Positions 44,920 through 53,561 of a DNA stretch of 56,722 nt are shown here, one piece after another (within the stretch, counting starts at the first letter, position 1; each line of letters begins with the position of its first letter). The stretch is from Clostridiales bacterium. GTDB lineage: Bacteria; Bacillota; Clostridia; Clostridiales; Oxobacteraceae. The stretch covers positions 1-56,722 of the forward strand of contig JASEJN010000015.1 in assembly GCA_030016385.1 (NCBI GenBank), given 5' to 3'. The notes below the pieces were generated by a model. That model did no database searches. It saw only the letters and a program-made list of their open reading frames with translations, and was not told the origin of the DNA. The translations under genes were made by a program, and so were the position numbers.

Positions 44920-45900
44920 CTAGAATATTTGATAATCTGCCAGTTTATAAGCAAGAAAATAAGATAATGATACCATTATAAGCGATACGACGGATTTGAA
45001 TAATCCTACTGCTGTTGCTATTTCAAATTGCCCGTTGGCAATACCCGTCCTGTATACGAGAGTGTCTATAATATCGCCAGTCTTATATACCGGAACGCTG
45101 TAAAGGTTGAATACCTGATCAAAGCCTGCATTCAATATTCCGCCAAGGGATAGGACTGCGCAAAGCACAAGTATGGATCTCATCCCTGGGAGGGTTACAT
45201 GCCAGGTCTGCTGAAGCCTATTGGCGCCGTCTACAATCGCTGCTTCGTAAAGTGCAGGATCTATCCCTGTTATTGCGGCTAAAAATATAATTGTACTCCA
45301 TCCAAATTCCTGCCAAACCTGAGTCCACACCAACACACTCGGAAAGATTTTTGGCTCTCCCAAAAACATTATCGGTTTAATTCCGAATAAAGAGTGCAGG
45401 GTATTATTGAGTATTCCATCTAGATCGAGCACATTTTTAAGTATGCCGGCAAGAATAACCCAAGAAAGGAAATGGGGAAGATATATTATAGTCTGTATCG
45501 ATCTTTTATAACCCTCTTGCCTGATTTCATTTAAAAGCAACGATGCAATTAGCGGTACAAAAAACATCGCAACCATTTTCCACCAAGCTATATTTATGGT
45601 ATTAAACAAAGCCTGTTTAAAGCCATCCATATTAAATATTCTTATAAAGTTGGCCATTCCAACCCACTTTGACGTAAAAAAACCAATTACACCTTTAGTA
45701 ATATCAAATTTTTCAAAGGCTATCAAAATTCCAAACATAGGTACATAAGCGTATATAAAAAGTAATACTACAGCAGGCAGCATCATCAAGTGCAGTATTC
45801 CAGTCTGATTTCTATCGCTTTTTTTCCGCTTTTTATGCGTTTTGCTATTGGGTAATATCGGTGATCTTTTTTCAATTGCTATATTGTTGTTATCAGCCAT
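44920..45900 (-). CDS. ABC transporter permease, LplB/YtrP type
   Basis: A 326-residue permease. A long charged N-terminus precedes LHLMMLPAVVLLFIYAYVPM and the EAA loop EAAIVDGANRLQQTWHVTLP, both typical of the LplB group that pairs with LplC permeases. It lies 112 bp downstream of the binding-protein gene. Confidence 0.88.
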   Translation of the reverse strand: MADNNNIAIEKRSPILPNSKTHKKRKKSDRNQTGILHLMMLPAVVLLFIYAYVPMFGILIAFEKFDITKGVIGFFTSKWVGMANFIRIFNMDGFKQALFNTINIAWWKMVAMFFVPLIASLLLNEIRQEGYKRSIQTIIYLPHFLSWVILAGILKNVLDLDGILNNTLHSLFGIKPIMFLGEPKIFPSVLVWTQVWQEFGWSTIIFLAAITGIDPALYEAAIVDGANRLQQTWHVTLPGMRSILVLCAVLSLGGILNAGFDQVFNLYSVPVYKTGDIIDTLVYRTGIANGQFEIATAVGLFKSVVSLIMVSLSYFLAYKLADYQIF

Positions 45901-46012
45901 TCTCCCACCGCCTTTTTAATATTGCATCTAATTTCCTGCGAAATTTTTAATAATATAAGTTAATGAGAAGAATTTAGCTTTCTAAACTCTTCCCACCAAC
46001 ACTGTTTAAAAA

Positions 46013-47659
46013 CTATTTATTTTTTGCATACCAGTCATTTATTTCATCCGTAGCATCTTTTCCGCCTTGTGTATTCCAGTAATTTAACCAATTATTGAAT
46101 TCTTGATCTACATTGCTGCTGGTAACTGCTTTCGTAAAGTATTCCCTTACCTTTGAATACATAGCCTGACCATTCTGTACCCAGGCTGGAGTTTCCGGTC
46201 CCCAGGCAGGACTTAATATGACATTTTTAGACAACTCGCCGAATTGTAAATCATTTGGCCCGTTCTCTGCCCAGGATTGAGCATACCCCCAATCTCCTAC
46301 CTTTGGATCTGCAGAAGTAGCCTTGTTATAAGTCTCTTTATCGCTTGGATTAAGCTTAGATGCGTCCTTTGACTTCATAGCTTCCTTAACAGCGTTAAAT
46401 GTATTTGTTGTTTTTAAAGGATCTACAATTCCTGTTGCCTTACACCAGAAGTTCATCTTTCCTGTAGGAGACATGTTGAAAGTATTATCTTTTACATATT
46501 TGGGATTATAATTGTCTATTTCCACTTGAAGGTTTGCCATCTTGATTAAAGCTTCCGGATGTTCGCATTTAGCACTTACTGCCCAGAAATTAGCTATTCT
46601 TGTATCCCTATAATCCATAAACGGCTGTCCATCGATTGTTGGCATCGGCATAACAATCCACTTTGCATTTGGATCTTTTTTGTGCAAATCCTCTAATTCA
46701 GGGGTTGATAAGAAATCTCCCGACCCAAAGCCGATTCCTACTTTTCCGGCTACCATATCGGCTAAAGTATCTTTTGTCTCATCTTTAAGGTAGAAATCTT
46801 TTGGAATTACACCTTCTTTATATAAATCTGCAAGCTTTTGAAGTACTTGTTTATTTTCAGGCAACGTTTCTCCTCTTACAAGCTTTCCGTCCTTTAGCAC
46901 CCAGTTATTTACATAAACATGATATGCCGCAAATATAGATGCCGGGTCAGCATCACCACCGAAGAAATCTTTACCCATCTCTAAACCTATAGTCTTTCCA
47001 GTTCCGCTGGCATCTCTTTTTACGAACTGCCTGGCTGTTTCAAAAAGGTCATCTAAAGTTTTAGGAGCCTGCAATCCAAGTTTGTCAAGCCAATCTTTAC
47101 GTATATAAAGCATCGTCCTTGGTGAAGTATCAGGTACTTGTGCCAATCCATAAAGCTTGCCGTTTAAACTTGCGGACTTTATTCCCATACCGTTATTTGT
47201 CTGTAATATTTTCTTGAGATTATCAGAACCATATTTATCAAGTAAATCAGTCAAGTCTGCAGCTTTGCCGCCCTGCTCTATTCTATAGAATAGCGTGGTA
47301 TAAACAGGAAGAATATCCGGTAAACTGTCGCTGGCAATAGCTATATTGATTTTCTGGTCGAATGGATCTCCCCAGTTAGGAGCCGTCCATGATTGTTTTA
47401 AATTTATTCCTAGATAATCCTTATAAGCTCTTGACCATACGTTGTTGTTCTCGTCATCCGGAGAATCCAATGTCATCCAGGAAGTCAAAATTCTGCAACT
47501 TGTCAAATCAATCGGCGGATCATATTTTCCAAAAGGATCTGCCTTTTCAGTTGAAGGAGTTTGTTTAGTCGTTGCCGGCTTCTTTGCGCAAGAACCCAGT
47601 ATCATACTGAGCATCAAGAAAACACTTAGAATAACCATTAAAGGCTTTCTGCCCTTCAT
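46013..47659 (-). CDS. Lpl-type extracellular solute-binding lipoprotein
   Basis: A 548-residue lipoprotein: signal peptide with Cys24 in ILGSCAKK, then a Thr/Lys-rich linker and the long binding domain typical of LplA/YtcQ proteins (GLAQVPDTSPRTMLYIRKDW; LADMVAGKVGIGFGSGDF). It is the first gene of the glycan locus, with AAGGGGGAAC ahead of the ATG. A TATAAT at about 47705-47710 on the minus strand has only a weak -35, consistent with activation by the YesN regulator. Ligand likely a rhamnose- or mannose-containing oligosaccharide, by context. Confidence 0.85.
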   Translation of the reverse strand: MKGRKPLMVILSVFLMLSMILGSCAKKPATTKQTPSTEKADPFGKYDPPIDLTSCRILTSWMTLDSPDDENNNVWSRAYKDYLGINLKQSWTAPNWGDPFDQKINIAIASDSLPDILPVYTTLFYRIEQGGKAADLTDLLDKYGSDNLKKILQTNNGMGIKSASLNGKLYGLAQVPDTSPRTMLYIRKDWLDKLGLQAPKTLDDLFETARQFVKRDASGTGKTIGLEMGKDFFGGDADPASIFAAYHVYVNNWVLKDGKLVRGETLPENKQVLQKLADLYKEGVIPKDFYLKDETKDTLADMVAGKVGIGFGSGDFLSTPELEDLHKKDPNAKWIVMPMPTIDGQPFMDYRDTRIANFWAVSAKCEHPEALIKMANLQVEIDNYNPKYVKDNTFNMSPTGKMNFWCKATGIVDPLKTTNTFNAVKEAMKSKDASKLNPSDKETYNKATSADPKVGDWGYAQSWAENGPNDLQFGELSKNVILSPAWGPETPAWVQNGQAMYSKVREYFTKAVTSSNVDQEFNNWLNYWNTQGGKDATDEINDWYAKNK

Positions 47660-47917
47660 ATCTTGTTCCCCCTTAATGTTAATATTATTTTTATTTATAT
47701 TTTAATATTATAACGTTTCAGAATCTTTTCAAATAATAATATTATTACTTTTCTTATCCTTTCTTTACTTCTATAAAATTCCATATATTTTTTTATATAC
47801 TTAGGCAAAAATAAACAAACCCGGATCAAGTTTATTTCCCAAAATACCAGCATATGGCTGTGATGTATTAAGCTAAACGGTCAATTATTACACTGGTCAG
47901 TATAAAATTTTAAATTA

Positions 47918-48016
47918 CTTCAATTGGCAATTTGAGATCAGGCATAAATAGGATTATGTTATTTTGAGCGACGAATGAGTGTTCAAAATAACATAAGTTC
48001 ATATTACGAATCGAAG
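47918..48016. repeat. 99-bp palindromic element, copy A3 (intact)
   Basis: Reverse orientation of A1 at 15262-15360 with the same length; the ends GTTCATATTACGAATCGAAG match A1's left end base for base in reverse complement. It provides the uninterrupted version of the site that is split in A2. It lies between the Lpl operon and the SAM-riboswitch promoter; the rest of 47660-47917 shows nothing else. Confidence 0.8.
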
Positions 48017-48033
48017 TTTAAATTAATTTTTTC

Positions 48034-48062
48034 TTGACATTTTATTAATTGCAATGTATACT
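48034..48062 (+). promoter_or_regulatory. Strong sigma-A promoter of the S-box leader
   Basis: Consensus TTGACA (48034-48039), a 17-bp spacer and TATACT (48057-48062), about 40 bp ahead of the first SAM aptamer. Confidence 0.85.
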
Positions 48063-48104
48063 AAATCCAACACGTAAAGTTAAGTTTATATGTTTTGTAA
48101 ATAA

Positions 48105-48215
48105 TTCTTATCGAGAGAGGCAGAGGGACTGGCCCTATGAAGCCCGGCAACTGGTATTCTCATTCGAATACGCGGTGCCAATTCCTGCAAACCATATTGG
48201 TTTGAGAGATAAGAA
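48105..48215 (+). promoter_or_regulatory. SAM-I (S-box) riboswitch aptamer, copy 1
   Basis: P1 TTCTTATC (48105-48112) pairs with GATAAGAA (48208-48215). Inside are GAGAGGCAGAGGGACTGGCC, CTATGAAGCCCGGCAAC, GGTGCCAATTCCTGC and GAGAGATAAG, the hallmarks of SAM-I aptamers including the kink-turn and the pseudoknot region. The 3' strand of P1 extended (TAAGAAAGTA) can alternatively pair with TACTTTCTTA of the following terminator, forming an antiterminator when SAM is low. Confidence 0.95.
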
Positions 48216-48234
48216 AGTATATTGGTCTATTTTA

Positions 48235-48265
48235 ACCTACTTTCTTATTAGAAAGTAGGTTTTTT
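48235..48265 (+). terminator. S-box terminator of copy 1
   Basis: ACCTACTTTC pairs with GAAAGTAGGT and is followed by six T residues. It overlaps the predicted antiterminator pairing, as in other S-box leaders. Confidence 0.9.
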
Positions 48266-48393
48266 AGTTATAAAAAAGACTTCTATTGAAGCATCATAAA
48301 TTAAAAGGATTTTCTTATAACTTATTTGAGGCCAAATATATATTTAAGGGAAACAGGATTTTCTTGTGGTTTATAAAAAAAATTAACAAATAA

Positions 48394-48504
48394 TTCTTAT
48401 CGAGAGAGGCAGAGGGACTGGCCCTATGAAGCCCGGCAACTGGTATTCTCATTCGAATACGCGGTGCCAATTCCTGCAAACTATATTGGTTTGAGAGATA
48501 AGAA
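48394..48504 (+). promoter_or_regulatory. SAM-I (S-box) riboswitch aptamer, copy 2
   Basis: Identical to copy 1 over the aptamer except one base (ACTATA for ACCATA); one further change lies just after it. It starts 289 bp downstream of copy 1. The spacer of about 130 bp between the first terminator and this copy has no clear promoter, so both aptamers are probably on one transcript, in series. Confidence 0.95.
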
Positions 48505-48522
48505 AGTATATCGGTCTATTTT

Positions 48523-48554
48523 AACCTACTTTCTTATTAGAAAGTAGGTTTTTT
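48523..48554 (+). terminator. S-box terminator of copy 2
   Basis: Same hairpin as after copy 1 followed by TTTTTT. Beyond it, 48555-48720 carries no regulatory structure I recognise; a 27-codon frame from the ATG at about 48580 is too weak to call. Confidence 0.9.
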
Positions 48555-48726
48555 AGTTAAAGATTGTTAAGGGAGGAGATGCAGGAAATTTTGATGATTT
48601 ATAGTTATCAGGCAGTCAATTTGGCTGAGTGTATGTCTTTATTTCGAGAAAGGGGAGGGTAAGTAAGCTCAGAAATAGCACAAAAAATTACTGATAATAG
48701 TTTGATAATTAAGAGGAGAGATGGAA

Positions 48727-50400
48727 ATGAAAAATAAATTAAAATTAGTCTTATCGTTGATATTTACATTGGTTCTAGTGTTTACAGGCTGCTCAAAGGG
48801 AACTTCAAAAAACACTGCTAATAAATCCATTGGAAAGTCTTCGGATTCTACCGAACAATTAGCCGATAAACAAGAATTGAACTGGATTATCGGAAGTGAA
48901 TTGCCTACTGCTGATGGAGTTAAATCTTATGATACATTAAGTTCTTCACAAATTGAAATATTTGGAGAAGGCTTATATAAAATCGACGGAAATAACAAAA
49001 CGATTCCCGTCGAGGCAGAAGGATATCCTCAAATCAGCAAGGACGGTTTGGTATATACTATTAAACTTAAAGATAATTTAAAGTGGTCGAACGGCGATCC
49101 CTTGACCGCTAAAGATTATGTTTTTGCGTGGAGACGGTTATTTGCACCAAAAACGGCGGCTCAAATGGCAAGTACCTATTTCAATATAAAAAATGCCAAA
49201 GCGATCAATGAAGGAACCAAAGATCCTTCGGAATTAGGAGTTGAAGCTGTCAGTGATACGGAGCTCAAAGTAACACTCGAATATCCTGATACGTATTTTA
49301 CAACTTCGCTATCGTCTGCAAACCTGTTTCCGCAAAGCGAAGCATTTGTGACATCCAAGGGGGATGCATACGGGACAACAAGTGACAATACATTGGGAAA
49401 CGGCCCCTTTGTCATTAAGGATTGGGATGGCTCGGGCCTTACATGGCATTATGAGAAGAATGAAAATTACTGGGATAAGGATAATATAAAGCTTAGCAGA
49501 ATCAATATTCAAGTTGTCAAAGAAACGGGAACCGGAATCAATTTGTACGAATCGGGAGCTACCCATGCTACATCTTTATCGGGAGATTATATCAGGCAGT
49601 ATATAAAAAATAAAGATTTTCATTCGGTACTTTCTTTGAGATCCACCAATCTCGAGTTGGGCATAAGTTCAAGTCCGAATCTGCAAAATGAAAATCTCAG
49701 AAAAGCGATTTCATTGTCAATAAACAGAGACGAGCTTGTAAACAATATACTTGTCGACGGCTCAAGGCCTTTAACCGGTGTTATACCTAAAGGGATAGCA
49801 ACAGATCCCGATACGGGAAAAGATTTCTCGGATGAAGCAGGTGTTTTGGTAAAGACAGATGTCGAGGAAGCGAAAAAACTTTGGGAAACGGCCAAAAAGG
49901 AACTTGGAAAGGAAAAAGTCGAATTGACATTACTCGCCGACGACACTGAAGGAGCCAAAAGGACGGCTGAATATCTGCAAAGCCAATTGACGACCAATTT
50001 ACCTGGACTGACTATCAATATAAGCAATGTGCCGGCAAAGGTACGTTTTCAAAAGATGATGGACTATAATTTTGACTTGGCTCTCGGCGGTTGGTCAGGG
50101 GACTTTGATCCTGTCAGCTACTTGAATCAATTTTTCTCAACATATGAGCATAACCATGGAAAGTATAAAGATGCAAAATATGATGCTTATATCACGAAGA
50201 TTAAAACCGATGATTCGGCAAATCCTCAGGCAAGATGGAAGGATCTGCAGGAGGCGCAGAAATATATTTTGAGTAAGGCAGTGGTTGTTCCTTTATACCA
50301 GGGATCTTCGACTTATTTGATAAATCCAAAGGTTAAGGGAATCGTTACTCACAATTTAGGCACTCCATTAGAGATTACTCATGCTTATATTGTTAAATAA
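48727..50400 (+). CDS. oppA: Oligopeptide-binding lipoprotein, OppA type
   Basis: A 557-residue solute-binding protein of family 5. Signal peptide with lipobox FTGC at Cys22; a domain with VEAEGYPQISKDGLVYTIKL, then KWSNGDPLTAKDYVFAWRRL, both family signatures, and DLALGGWSGDFDPVSYLNQF near the C-terminus. I prefer the ATG at 48727 over the one at 48721 because GGAGAG is correctly spaced. It is the first gene of the S-box-controlled operon, so it probably supplies methionine or methionine-containing peptides. Confidence 0.88.
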   Translation: MKNKLKLVLSLIFTLVLVFTGCSKGTSKNTANKSIGKSSDSTEQLADKQELNWIIGSELPTADGVKSYDTLSSSQIEIFGEGLYKIDGNNKTIPVEAEGYPQISKDGLVYTIKLKDNLKWSNGDPLTAKDYVFAWRRLFAPKTAAQMASTYFNIKNAKAINEGTKDPSELGVEAVSDTELKVTLEYPDTYFTTSLSSANLFPQSEAFVTSKGDAYGTTSDNTLGNGPFVIKDWDGSGLTWHYEKNENYWDKDNIKLSRINIQVVKETGTGINLYESGATHATSLSGDYIRQYIKNKDFHSVLSLRSTNLELGISSSPNLQNENLRKAISLSINRDELVNNILVDGSRPLTGVIPKGIATDPDTGKDFSDEAGVLVKTDVEEAKKLWETAKKELGKEKVELTLLADDTEGAKRTAEYLQSQLTTNLPGLTINISNVPAKVRFQKMMDYNFDLALGGWSGDFDPVSYLNQFFSTYEHNHGKYKDAKYDAYITKIKTDDSANPQARWKDLQEAQKYILSKAVVVPLYQGSSTYLINPKVKGIVTHNLGTPLEITHAYIVK

Positions 50401-50427
50401 CCTGCTGATTAATTTTATCTAGATTGT

Positions 50428-50462
50428 CAGGTAAAGCCTATATTAAAAATAGGCTTTACCTG
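50428..50462 (+). terminator. Hairpin between oppA and oppB
   Basis: A perfect 14-bp stem (CAGGTAAAGCCTAT, 50428-50441, with 50449-50462) and a 7-nt loop, 28 bp past the oppA stop. No T-run, so more likely a transcript-stabilising or attenuating hairpin that keeps oppA levels above the permeases. Confidence 0.6.
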
Positions 50463-50491
50463 ATTGTATTAAAGAAAGGTGCAGAAAAAAT

Positions 50492-51433
50492 ATGAGTAGC
50501 TTTTTCAGATTTATTTTAAAAAGGGCAGTTTATATGCTAATAACACTTTTCCTTATTAGTTCATGTACTTTTCTGCTGATGAATTTTTTGCCCGGGACCC
50601 CCTATGGCAATGAGGCGAAACTGACGAATAAGCAGAGGGAAGTTATGAACGAAAGATATGGACTGAATAAGCCATTGGGAGAGCGTTATATAATCTATAT
50701 GTCGGGTATGCTTCGGGGGGACTTCGGTATTTCGCTGCAGTTTGGCGACCAGCCGGTCAGGTCGATATTGGCTAAACGCATCGGCCCGTCACTTCAATTA
50801 GGGGTGCAAGCCATGATTTTGGGAACTACTGTAGGAATTATTCTCGGGATGATCGCAGCTATGTTTCAGAATAGCTTCATTGATGCGATCGTATCCTTTA
50901 CGGCTATTATCGGGCGCTCTGTTCCCAATTTTGTATTTGCGGTTCTTTTGCAGCTCTTGTTTGCCGTATATTTAAAGCTGTTCCCCATTGCTTTATGGGA
51001 CAAGGGATTTTTATCAACGGTTTTGCCGACCGTTGCCTTATCCGTTTCTCCAATGGCGGATTCCGCCCGTTTTATCCGTACTGAAATGATTGAAGTATTA
51101 AATAGCGATTATATCGAATTGGCGAGGGCGAAAGGAATGAGTGAATGGAGAGTCGCATTCAAACATGGTTTAAGGAATGCCCTGATTCCACTTATTACAA
51201 TATTGGGCCCTATGTCTGTTGGTCTGATGGCCGGCTCGCTGGTGGTTGAAAATATATTTGCCATTCCCGGTATCGGAGAGCAGTTTGTCAAGTCGATCAT
51301 GACCGATGATTATTCCACAATTATGGCGGTGACCATGCTTTATTCCACAATGCTTGTTACCATAATCTTATTGGTGGATATTCTGTATGGGATCGTTGAT
51401 CCCCGAATCAGAGTGGGAGGAGGAGAATACTAA
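50492..51433 (+). CDS. oppB: Oligopeptide ABC transporter permease, OppB type
   Basis: A 313-residue permease with six helices: FLISSCTFLLMNFLPGTPYG near the N-terminus, the docking loop ELARAKGMSEWRVAFKHGLR and VENIFAIPGIGEQFVKSI. These are canonical for OppB/DppB. AAAGG precedes the ATG. Its stop overlaps the start of oppC by one base. Confidence 0.92.
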   Translation: MSSFFRFILKRAVYMLITLFLISSCTFLLMNFLPGTPYGNEAKLTNKQREVMNERYGLNKPLGERYIIYMSGMLRGDFGISLQFGDQPVRSILAKRIGPSLQLGVQAMILGTTVGIILGMIAAMFQNSFIDAIVSFTAIIGRSVPNFVFAVLLQLLFAVYLKLFPIALWDKGFLSTVLPTVALSVSPMADSARFIRTEMIEVLNSDYIELARAKGMSEWRVAFKHGLRNALIPLITILGPMSVGLMAGSLVVENIFAIPGIGEQFVKSIMTDDYSTIMAVTMLYSTMLVTIILLVDILYGIVDPRIRVGGGEY

Positions 51434-52488
51434 TGGATGAACCAATAAGTAAAAAAGAAAAAAAGAAAAATTTAAACTCTGAAATCCCGTCATCATATTT
51501 TACGCCGCTGGATGGGACCCATCACTTCGACAATGAGCGCATAGCTGCACCATCTCTTTCATTTTATCAGGATGCATGGCGGCGTTTAAAAAAGAATAAA
51601 GCGGCTGTGGCTTCAATGGTTATTTTATTGGTGATTGTATTGATTGAAATTCTTTCCATCTGGTATTCACCCCATAACCCCAATTTACAGAATGTTCCTC
51701 ATGCCAATTTGCCTCCCCGTATTCCTCATGTCAATATTAACGGGTTTAACGGAAAGGCCAAGATATCGGGTGCTTGGATCGATAAATACGAACTTGTCCA
51801 TGTTCCTAAGGATGTAAATTATTATTTCGGGACCGATGCTTTTGGCAGAGATTTATTATCCCGGGTATTGGCAGGGACGCGGGTTTCATTGCTTATCGCT
51901 CTGGCTGCGGCTTTTTTTGACTTGATAATAGGAATAACATACGGATTGGTTTCAGGATGGAAGGGCGGCAATGTGGATATAATCATGCAACGCATTTTGG
52001 AAATAATCTCCGGGATTCCAACATTGGTCGTGGTGATACTTATGCTTTTGTTTATCAAGCCCGGAGTGACTTCCATTATTATTGCCATGGGTTTAACCGG
52101 CTGGATTACGATGGCCCGGGTTGTTCGTGCCGAAACACTGAAATTAAAAAATCAGGAATTCGTACTTGCCGCCAGGACCCTTGGAGAATCATCTTTAAAT
52201 ATTGCCGTCGGCCATATCCTGCCAAACTTGAGTGGAATTATTGTAATTCAAACAATGTTCACTATTCCCAGCGCGATTTTTTTTGAAGCTTTTCTAAGCT
52301 TTATCGGAGTTGGAATGCGCGCCCCCAATGCATCATTGGGAACATTGTTGAATGAAGGATATAAGACGTTCAGATTCTTACCTCATCTTATGTGGTTTCC
52401 TGCTGCTGCTATTTGCATAATTATGATTACATTTAATTTGCTAGCGGACGGGCTCCGTGATGCATTTGATCCGAAGATGAAAGATTAG
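51433..52488 (+). CDS. oppC: Oligopeptide ABC transporter permease, OppC type
   Basis: A 351-residue permease. A hydrophilic N-terminus of about 50 residues precedes the first helix (VASMVILLVIVLIEILSIWY); then come HYFGTDAFGRDLLSRV-like NYYFGTDAFGRDLLSRVLAG, the docking loop LAARTLGESSLNIAVGHILP and FFEAFLSFIGVGMRAPNASL. All are typical of OppC. It begins at the last base of the oppB stop codon, so it is translationally coupled. Confidence 0.92.
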   Translation: MDEPISKKEKKKNLNSEIPSSYFTPLDGTHHFDNERIAAPSLSFYQDAWRRLKKNKAAVASMVILLVIVLIEILSIWYSPHNPNLQNVPHANLPPRIPHVNINGFNGKAKISGAWIDKYELVHVPKDVNYYFGTDAFGRDLLSRVLAGTRVSLLIALAAAFFDLIIGITYGLVSGWKGGNVDIIMQRILEIISGIPTLVVVILMLLFIKPGVTSIIIAMGLTGWITMARVVRAETLKLKNQEFVLAARTLGESSLNIAVGHILPNLSGIIVIQTMFTIPSAIFFEAFLSFIGVGMRAPNASLGTLLNEGYKTFRFLPHLMWFPAAAICIIMITFNLLADGLRDAFDPKMKD

Positions 52489-52498
52489 GAGGGGTAAG

Positions 52499-53557
52499 AT
52501 GAACGAAAAAATACTGGAAATCAATAATTTGCATGTTTCGTTTCAAACCTTTGCGGGGAGGGTTCAAGCCGTACGAGGTGTATCTTTGACATTGAACAAG
52601 GGAGAGACTTTGGCTCTTGTGGGAGAATCCGGCTCCGGAAAATCCGTGACATGCAGGAGTATTATGCGACTGCTCTCAAAAAATGCCAGCATCGATTGCG
52701 GGAAAATAATTTTTGACGGAGAGGATTTGCTATCAAAAACCGATAAAGAAATGCAGCATATCCGCGGTAAAGATATAGCGATGGTTTTTCAAGATCCGAT
52801 GACCTCCCTAAATCCAACTATGACTGTTGGCAAACAGGTGGCGGAGCCTATAATCCTGCACCAAAAATTGCATAAATCGGAAGCTATGAAAAAGGCATTG
52901 GAATTATTCCGGTTAGTGGATATTCCCGAACCCGAAAAACGTTTAAAATATTATCCTCATCAGTTCTCCGGAGGTCAGCGGCAGCGTATCGTAATTGCTA
53001 TCGCATTAGCTTGTAATCCTAAAATATTGATCGCAGATGAACCGACCACGGCTTTGGATGTGACTATTAAAGCTGAGATTTTGGACCTGATGAAGAGTAT
53101 TCAAAAGAAGGTTGCAACTTCGATTATATTCGTCACTCATGATTTGGGAGTAGTGGCTAATATTGCAGATAGAGTTGCTGTAATGTATGGAGGCAAGATC
53201 GTTGAAATAGGAACTGTTGATGAAATATTTTACAATCCTAAGCATCCGTATACCTGGGGCCTGCTTCGTTCCGTGCCTACGTTGGACAATACGGAAGATA
53301 GTTTGTATGCTATTCCGGGAAGCCCTCCGGATCTATTGGACCCTCCTGAGGGAGATGTTTTCGCCCAGCGAAATCAATATGCCTTAAATGTTGATGCATA
53401 TTATGAACCGCCGATGTTTAAAATATCTCAAACTCACTATGCTTCAACATGGCTTTTGGATTCACGAGCTCCCAAAATAGAAATTCCTCAATCTATTGCA
53501 GCTCGTTGGCGGTATTTCAAATCTAAAAAACATAGTTTTAAAGATAAGAGGGATTAA
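52499..53557 (+). CDS. oppD: Oligopeptide ABC transporter ATPase, OppD type
   Basis: A 352-residue ATPase with Walker A GESGSGKS near residue 42, the Q-loop in MVFQDPMTSLNPT, signature QFSGGQRQR, Walker B ILIADEPTTALD and the H-loop IFVTHDLG. The C-terminal oligopeptide-transporter extension is present (YAIPGSPPDLLDPPEGDVFA). Its cysteine content is low, so the usual iron-sulfur motif of some OppD proteins is missing. AGGAGGGG precedes the ATG. It pairs with OppF. Confidence 0.93.
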   Translation: MNEKILEINNLHVSFQTFAGRVQAVRGVSLTLNKGETLALVGESGSGKSVTCRSIMRLLSKNASIDCGKIIFDGEDLLSKTDKEMQHIRGKDIAMVFQDPMTSLNPTMTVGKQVAEPIILHQKLHKSEAMKKALELFRLVDIPEPEKRLKYYPHQFSGGQRQRIVIAIALACNPKILIADEPTTALDVTIKAEILDLMKSIQKKVATSIIFVTHDLGVVANIADRVAVMYGGKIVEIGTVDEIFYNPKHPYTWGLLRSVPTLDNTEDSLYAIPGSPPDLLDPPEGDVFAQRNQYALNVDAYYEPPMFKISQTHYASTWLLDSRAPKIEIPQSIAARWRYFKSKKHSFKDKRD

Positions 53558-53561
53558 CAAA

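Noticed and set aside
48555..48720. A leader peptide between the second S-box terminator and oppA
   Set aside because: A 27-codon frame exists, but the start overlaps the ribosome binding site and the peptide has no methionine-run or other leader feature.
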